Positions 14,607 through 18,766 of a DNA stretch of 18,766 nt are shown one piece after another. Made by a program: the position numbers and the translations under genes. This DNA is from Cyanothece sp. UBA12306 (GTDB lineage: Bacteria > Cyanobacteriota > Cyanobacteriia > Cyanobacteriales > Microcystaceae): assembly GCA_003448685.1 (NCBI GenBank), contig DLXW01000194.1, positions 2,259-21,024 on the forward strand, given 5' to 3'. Each line of letters starts with the position of its first letter. The first letter of the stretch is position 1. Under the pieces are notes generated by a model. That model did no database searches. It was not told the origin of the DNA and saw nothing but the letters and a program-made list of their open reading frames with translations.

Positions 14607-15704
14607 GTGGATGCCAAATCTTTCCCTTCAATCTCTTTCAAAAAGCCATCAGGAAATAATCTGCTAATATTGCTGATTATTCTATTAGGATTGATTTCCT
14701 TGGGTTTCGCCCAGTTTTCTGGCCAGCTTATTCCCCTTAGTCTGCCAATAATTTCCCCTTTAGTCGTTTCTGGGGTCATTAGTGGCATTCTGGGTTACTC
14801 AGTGGTTCCCCTATTACGACGACTCAAAGCTGGACAGGTTATTCAAGAAGATGGTCCGCAAACTCATCTGAGCAAAACAGGAACTCCTACCATGGGGGGA
14901 ATCTTTTTTGTCCCCGTTGCTGTAATTGTTGCCATAATTTGGACTAAGTTTGATCCTATTGTGCTGGCTGTGTCCCTGGTAACCTTAGCTTATCTAAGTA
15001 TTGGTTGGATTGATGACTGGCAAATTCTCAGACAAAAATCCAATAAGGGAATTACCCCCAGGGTAAAATTGATTCTACAAATCGCGATCGCAATTGGATT
15101 TTGTTGCTGGACTTTCTTGACTCAACCGGCAACTCTAACAAATATTACCTTACCTGGCAATTTAGTGATCCCCGTGGGGTTTTTCTTTTGGATAATCGCT
15201 GGTTTTGTCCTGGTAGCTGAAAGTAATGCCACTAATCTAACAGATGGGGTAGATGGACTAGCGGCGGGAACTGGGGCTTTAGCTTTTCTTGGTTTAGGGG
15301 CTTTAGCGACTTCTAGTCAACCTGGGTTAGTAATTTTTTGCGCTTCTATGAGTGGGGGCTGTTTAGGTTTTGTTATTCATAATCGTAACCCAGCCACTGT
15401 CTTTATGGGAGATACGGGATCATTAGCCTTAGGGGGTGCGTTGGGAGCAGTTGGTGTGGTTACGGGGAATCTTTGGGGATTATTTATTGTTAGTGGTGTT
15501 TTCTTTGTAGAGTCTCTTTCGGTAATTGCTCAAGTTAGTTACTACAAAGCGACTAAAGGCCCTGATGGAACAGGCAAACGTCTGTTAAAAATGGCCCCTT
15601 TACATCACCATTTAGAATTAAGTGGTTGGGCAGAAACCCAAATTGTCGGACTCTTTTATTTAATTAATGCTGGACTTGCTATATTAGCTTTATTGATCGC
15701 TTGA
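14607..15704 (+). CDS. mraY: Phospho-N-acetylmuramoyl-pentapeptide-transferase (MraY)
   Basis: Integral-membrane enzyme that moves phospho-MurNAc-pentapeptide from UDP to undecaprenyl phosphate, giving lipid I, the first membrane step of peptidoglycan synthesis. The protein is 365 residues, as usual. Key motifs: THLSKTGTPTMGG (86-98), the aspartate pair WIDDW (134-138), NATNLTDGVDGLAAG (207-221), NPATVFMGDTGSLA (261-274) with D269, and PLHHHLELSG with HHH at 333-335. About ten hydrophobic helices are visible. The start is GTG 14607 (GTG GAT GCC AAA), and no in-frame ATG precedes the first helix. A consensus TTGACA at 14584 has no matching -10. It lies outside the dcw cluster, common in cyanobacteria. 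Confidence 0.96.
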   Translation: MDAKSFPSISFKKPSGNNLLILLIILLGLISLGFAQFSGQLIPLSLPIISPLVVSGVISGILGYSVVPLLRRLKAGQVIQEDGPQTHLSKTGTPTMGGIFFVPVAVIVAIIWTKFDPIVLAVSLVTLAYLSIGWIDDWQILRQKSNKGITPRVKLILQIAIAIGFCCWTFLTQPATLTNITLPGNLVIPVGFFFWIIAGFVLVAESNATNLTDGVDGLAAGTGALAFLGLGALATSSQPGLVIFCASMSGGCLGFVIHNRNPATVFMGDTGSLALGGALGAVGVVTGNLWGLFIVSGVFFVESLSVIAQVSYYKATKGPDGTGKRLLKMAPLHHHLELSGWAETQIVGLFYLINAGLAILALLIA

Positions 15705-15772
15705 CAAATGTAACAAACCTTGCTAAAAACTACTTTTGCTTTTTTGCCTTTCCCGTAGCGGTATACTCCCTA

Positions 15773-15778
15773 TATAAT
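15773..15778 (+). promoter_or_regulatory. -10 box of the glgA promoter
   Basis: TATAAT lies 38 bp before the glgA ATG in the 111-bp gap after mraY. There is no clear -35 at the usual distance (TTGCCT is 23 bp away). A separate glgA promoter is plausible. Confidence 0.4.
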
Positions 15779-15815
15779 CGACTAGAATGCTAACGCCAGG
15801 AAATACGGAGCAAAG

Positions 15816-17249
15816 ATGCGAATTTTATTTGTTGCGGCAGAAGTCGCCCCCCTAGCCAAGGCAGGAGGTATGGGGGATGTAGTGGGTGCCTTGCCTAAAG
15901 TTTTAAATCAATTAGGTCATGATGTGCGGATTTTCATGCCTTATTATGGTTTCCTGGCTGATAAGTTAGAAGTTGCCCCAGAACCAGTTTGGCAAGGGGT
16001 TACTATGTTTCAGGATTTCACTATCTATCAAACCACTCTGACTAATAGTGAAGTTCCGATCTATCTCTTTGGAAACAATGCTTTTGCCCCCCGTCGCATT
16101 TACTACGGAGAAGATGAATTTTGGCGGTTTACCCTTTTTGCCAGTGGGGCTGCTGAATTTGCCTGGAATTATTGGACTCCTGAAATTATTCATTGTCATG
16201 ATTGGCACACGGGGATGATCCCTGTCTGGATGAAAGAATCTCCTGAAATTGCCACAGTTTTTACCATTCATAATCTTGCTTATCAAGGACCATGGCGTAG
16301 TTATTTAGAACAAATTACTCGTTGTCCTGACTATATGGAAGGGGATAATGTCATGGCAGCCGCAATCCAATTTGCCGGACGAGTGACGACTGTTTCTCCT
16401 ACCTATGCTGAACAAATTAAAACTCCGGCCTATGGGGAAAAATTAGAAGGGTTACTGTCATACATTCAAGATAACTTAGTGGGTATTCTTAATGGAATTG
16501 ACCTGGAGCTTTATAATCCTGCTCATGATAAATTTCTTGACCAAACTTTTACCAAAGATACCCTAGTAAAACGTATTCCTAATAAAATCAATCTTCAAGA
16601 AGAGACAGGTCTAGAAGTTAATAAAAATGCCTTTTTAATTGGTTTGGTTAGCCGTTTAGTAGAACAGAAAGGCCTTGATTTAATCATGCAAATTATCGAT
16701 CGCTTTATGGCTTATACCGATGCTCAATTGGTGATTTTAGGAACAGGAGAACGTTACTATGAAACCCAACTTTGGGAAATAGCCGATCGTTTTAAGGGTC
16801 GGATGTCGGTACAACTATTTTATAATGATGCCCTGTCAAGAAGAATTTATGCAGGTTGCGATGCTTTTCTGATGCCTTCTCGTTTTGAACCTTGTGGTAT
16901 TAGTCAATTATTGGCTATGCGCTACGGCTGTATTCCTATTGTCCGTAGCACAGGAGGTTTAGTAGATACGGTTTCTTTCTATGAACCAGCTAATGAAACG
17001 GGTACTGGTTATTGTTTTGAACGCTATGATCCCCTAGATTTATTAACTTGTTTGATTCGAGCTTGGGAAGGATTCCGCTTCAAAAAAGACTGGCAAAAAC
17101 TACAGCAGCGATGTATGAGTGAAAATTTTAGTTGGTATAAATCTGCTGCTGAATATATCAAAATCTATAAGTCATTAAAGGGAGAAAAAGCAGAATTAAG
17201 TGCAACTGAAACAGAAAAATTGAACTTTTTTGAGACAAGCATCACTTAA
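15816..17249 (+). CDS. glgA: Glycogen synthase (ADP-glucose type, GlgA1-like)
   Basis: GT5 family enzyme that adds glucose from ADP-glucose to the non-reducing ends of alpha-1,4-glucan; the main elongation step of glycogen storage. The protein is 477 residues, family-typical. Motifs: KAGGMGD (15-21) for ADP-glucose binding, CHDWHTG (127-133), the inter-domain stretch TVSPTYAEQI (192-201), RLVEQKG (280-286), and the catalytic PSRFEPCG (354-361) followed by STGGL (378-382). The sequence closely follows my memory of Synechocystis Sll0945 (GlgA1), including WNYW and GDNVMAAAIQFA. ATG 15816 has GGAG five bases upstream. It is on the same strand as mraY, 111 bp away, with its own -10. It converges on the sphS-like gene. 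Confidence 0.96.
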   Translation: MRILFVAAEVAPLAKAGGMGDVVGALPKVLNQLGHDVRIFMPYYGFLADKLEVAPEPVWQGVTMFQDFTIYQTTLTNSEVPIYLFGNNAFAPRRIYYGEDEFWRFTLFASGAAEFAWNYWTPEIIHCHDWHTGMIPVWMKESPEIATVFTIHNLAYQGPWRSYLEQITRCPDYMEGDNVMAAAIQFAGRVTTVSPTYAEQIKTPAYGEKLEGLLSYIQDNLVGILNGIDLELYNPAHDKFLDQTFTKDTLVKRIPNKINLQEETGLEVNKNAFLIGLVSRLVEQKGLDLIMQIIDRFMAYTDAQLVILGTGERYYETQLWEIADRFKGRMSVQLFYNDALSRRIYAGCDAFLMPSRFEPCGISQLLAMRYGCIPIVRSTGGLVDTVSFYEPANETGTGYCFERYDPLDLLTCLIRAWEGFRFKKDWQKLQQRCMSENFSWYKSAAEYIKIYKSLKGEKAELSATETEKLNFFETSIT

Positions 17250-17258
17250 TTTATACTG

Positions 17259-17300
17259 TTAAATAAATTCAGAGGTAAATTGAACTAAAATCTTCACCAT
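17259..17300 (-). CDS. 13-codon mini-ORF after the sphS-like gene
   Basis: AAGGAG, which includes the last codons of the kinase gene, lies five bases before ATG 17300. The frame reads MVKILVQFTSEFI and then stops. It has a good ribosome binding site and close spacing, but is too short to recognise. It may be the stub of a lost downstream gene, a coupled small peptide, or chance. No codon or conservation support is available here. Confidence 0.2.
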   Translation of the reverse strand: MVKILVQFTSEFI

Positions 17301-17302
17301 AA

Positions 17303-18592
17303 TTACTCCTTTAATCCTTGCTTAAGAACTAGTTTTATCCAAGCTCCGTGGGTTTCAGGGTGGTTTTTAGCTGTAATGGTGCCGCCATGAGCCATGATTA
17401 TTTCTTTGGCAATTGCTAATCCTAATCCGCTTCCTTGACGACGGGATAGGACATCATTTCCTTGGCGCATACGAGAGGGTTCTCCTCGATACAAGCGATC
17501 AAAAATATAAGGTAAATCAGCTTCGATGAAGCCAGAACCCGAATCAATAATATCAACCTCAATCTTTTGGTTATACTGAATCAATTGAAGATTAATGTCA
17601 ATGGTAGAGTGAGAGGGGCTATGTTTAAGACTATTATCTAACAGATTGAGAAAAACTTGGAATAAACGTGAGCGATCGCCCCATAATTCCATTGAGGAAA
17701 CACCATTATAAATTAAGGTAACTTGTTTTTCTTGAGCCAGAGGTTCTAAGGTTTGCCAAACTGAGTCGATTAATGCTCGTAATTCCAGGGATTCATAGGT
17801 TAGCATTTGGTTGGGGTTGGCTTGTAATTGACTTAGATCCAGCCAATCTGTCACCAGTTGGCTTAAACGATGGGTTTCTCTTAAAAGCTGACCTGCCCAG
17901 CGACGTTCGGGGTTTTCTAGGCGATTGTATAGGTTTTCGGCTACTAAGGAAATGGCGGTTAAGGGCGTTCGTAATTCGTGGGTAAGATCACAAAAAGCGC
18001 GATCGCTCGATTGGGATAGTTCTATTAAAGGTTGTTGATTTTCTAGAAATACCGCCACTTCTCCTTTGCTCAGGGGATAGCTAGTAGCTTTTAGGGTAAT
18101 AGCAGTGAGAGCATCATCGAAGGAGGAGGAAACACCATAGTTAGAGCGATAAAATACCCATTCTTCTGTTTGAGGGGTTTGAGCTTGACGGGTTCTTTCA
18201 ATAAGTTGATCAAGTTCGTAGGAACGGACTAATTCTAACAGAAGACGAATTTTTCCTGGTTGCCACCGCTCAATTTGCAGTAGTTGTCGCGCTTGTTGAT
18301 TGCACCAGAGTAGTTGATTATCGGGATCAATATATAAATAGCCTATGGGGGCTAGATTTAAGATCTGTTGTTGTTTTTGTAAGTCTTCTGTTTTCTTTTG
18401 AGACTGGTGCTGAAGATAAAGTATTTCTCGCCTTACTAAAGATAAAGCGGAGAAAGAAGGGGTTAAATCGGCTATATCCGGTGAAGAGGTCAGAATTTTA
18501 CCCAATTGATTCTTAAAATGGTGACTATTAACCCACCACAAGATCATTCCCACTAGCAAACCGAGGATAAAAAACAACAAAACTAAAGCCAA
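17303..18592 (-). CDS. sphS: Sensor histidine kinase, SphS (PhoR)-like
   Basis: A 429-residue sensor kinase. One N-terminal membrane helix (2-21) is followed by a coiled region, a PAS-like domain at about 75-175 (LAPIGYLYIDPDNQLLWCNQ), the dimerisation and phosphoacceptor H box THELRTPL with H205, and an HATPase domain: N box NLLDN (316-320), G1 DSGSG (350-354), F box FDRLYRG (364-370) and G2 GSGLGLA (387-393). There is no large extracytoplasmic sensor domain, as in PhoR/SphS proteins of the phosphate regulon. The start is the TTG at 18592, because no ATG or GTG lies between an upstream stop and the membrane helix. The gene follows the OmpR-type regulator by 48 bp. A phosphate role is inferred from architecture and resemblance. 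Confidence 0.8.
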   Translation of the reverse strand: MALVLLFFILGLLVGMILWWVNSHHFKNQLGKILTSSPDIADLTPSFSALSLVRREILYLQHQSQKKTEDLQKQQQILNLAPIGYLYIDPDNQLLWCNQQARQLLQIERWQPGKIRLLLELVRSYELDQLIERTRQAQTPQTEEWVFYRSNYGVSSSFDDALTAITLKATSYPLSKGEVAVFLENQQPLIELSQSSDRAFCDLTHELRTPLTAISLVAENLYNRLENPERRWAGQLLRETHRLSQLVTDWLDLSQLQANPNQMLTYESLELRALIDSVWQTLEPLAQEKQVTLIYNGVSSMELWGDRSRLFQVFLNLLDNSLKHSPSHSTIDINLQLIQYNQKIEVDIIDSGSGFIEADLPYIFDRLYRGEPSRMRQGNDVLSRRQGSGLGLAIAKEIIMAHGGTITAKNHPETHGAWIKLVLKQGLKE

Positions 18593-18640
18593 TCCAACTT
18601 GAGTTGATTGACTATATATTAGCTATTAATTAAGCATTAA

Positions 18641-18766
18641 TCATCCAAAGCGATAGCCAAAACCTCGCACAGTAATCAGATATTCGGGTTGACTCGGATC
18701 AGATTCGAGTTTTTCGCGTAACCAGCGAATATGAACGTCTACAGTCTTGGTATCCCCAAGGAAATC
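18641..18766 (-). CDS. sphR: OmpR/PhoB-type response regulator, C-terminal end only (SphR-like)
   Basis: Forty-one residues and a TGA stop are visible; the rest lies beyond the right edge. The sequence contains [14 protein letters not shown] and ends [13 protein letters not shown], the recognition helix and wing of an OmpR-family winged-helix domain. Its place directly upstream of the SphS-like kinase marks it as the cognate regulator. Naming it SphR (phosphate response) is an inference; the fragment alone shows only the OmpR class. Confidence 0.75.
   Translation of the reverse strand, partial: DFLGDTKTVDVHIRWLREKLESDPSQPEYLITVRGFGYRFG

Noticed and set aside
14611..14613. ATG as start of mraY
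   Set aside because: It is out of frame with the mraY reading frame; GTG 14607 is in frame and yields the expected N terminus.
1..18766. Search for tRNA, rRNA, CRISPR repeats, insertion sequences and phage genes
   Set aside because: No cloverleaf, regularly spaced direct repeats, transposase motifs or terminal inverted repeats were seen by eye.

Overview
The window looks like a piece of a low-GC, unicellular-type cyanobacterial chromosome. Three things point there. The octamer GCGATCGC (HIP1) occurs 17 times in 18.8 kb. The proteins read like cyanobacterial orthologues: homogentisate phytyltransferase, a GlgA1-type glycogen synthase and a SphS-like kinase. There is a DUF3134-type small protein. 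I see no tRNA, rRNA, CRISPR array, transposase or phage gene.

Layout. Positions 1-750 (minus) hold the N-terminal part of a DUF389 membrane protein, divergent from hpt (826-1782, tocopherol pathway). After a 313-bp gap with a good sigma70-type promoter comes a tightly overlapping plus-strand operon: a cyclic 2,3-diphosphoglycerate synthetase-like P-loop protein (cpgS), carbamate kinase (arcC) and a RecQ helicase. Next is aroA (EPSP synthase with class II motifs), preceded by a 212-bp leader rich in hairpins, and then a small DUF5132-like protein.

The metal region (8168-14057) is the most interesting part. Reading from the right on the minus strand it holds feoA, feoB, a small membrane protein with a cysteine-free VPGR-type domain, a P1B-like ATPase with the same domain at its N terminus and no CPC motif, and a second DUF5132-like protein. 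The first DUF5132-like gene converges on this set from the other side. Next to ferrous-iron import, this set resembles the published fez (ferrosome) clusters in composition. I propose it as a candidate iron-handling or ferrosome-like module; this is inference. A perfect 19-bp palindrome lies at the putative -35 region of feoA, and an orphan terminator-like hairpin lies between feoA and the divergent plus-strand gene, which may mark a small RNA.

The right end holds a small acid-tailed protein (DUF3134-like), mraY (peptidoglycan lipid I synthesis) and glgA (glycogen synthase). Convergent to these is a two-component pair resembling SphS-SphR (phosphate sensing), of which only the last 41 residues of the regulator are inside the window.

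Several start codons were moved from the longest open frame to an ATG with a clear Shine-Dalgarno sequence or better family fit (cpgS, arcC, feoA, the VPGR membrane protein). All functional calls rest on motif recognition and memory of families, not on database searches.
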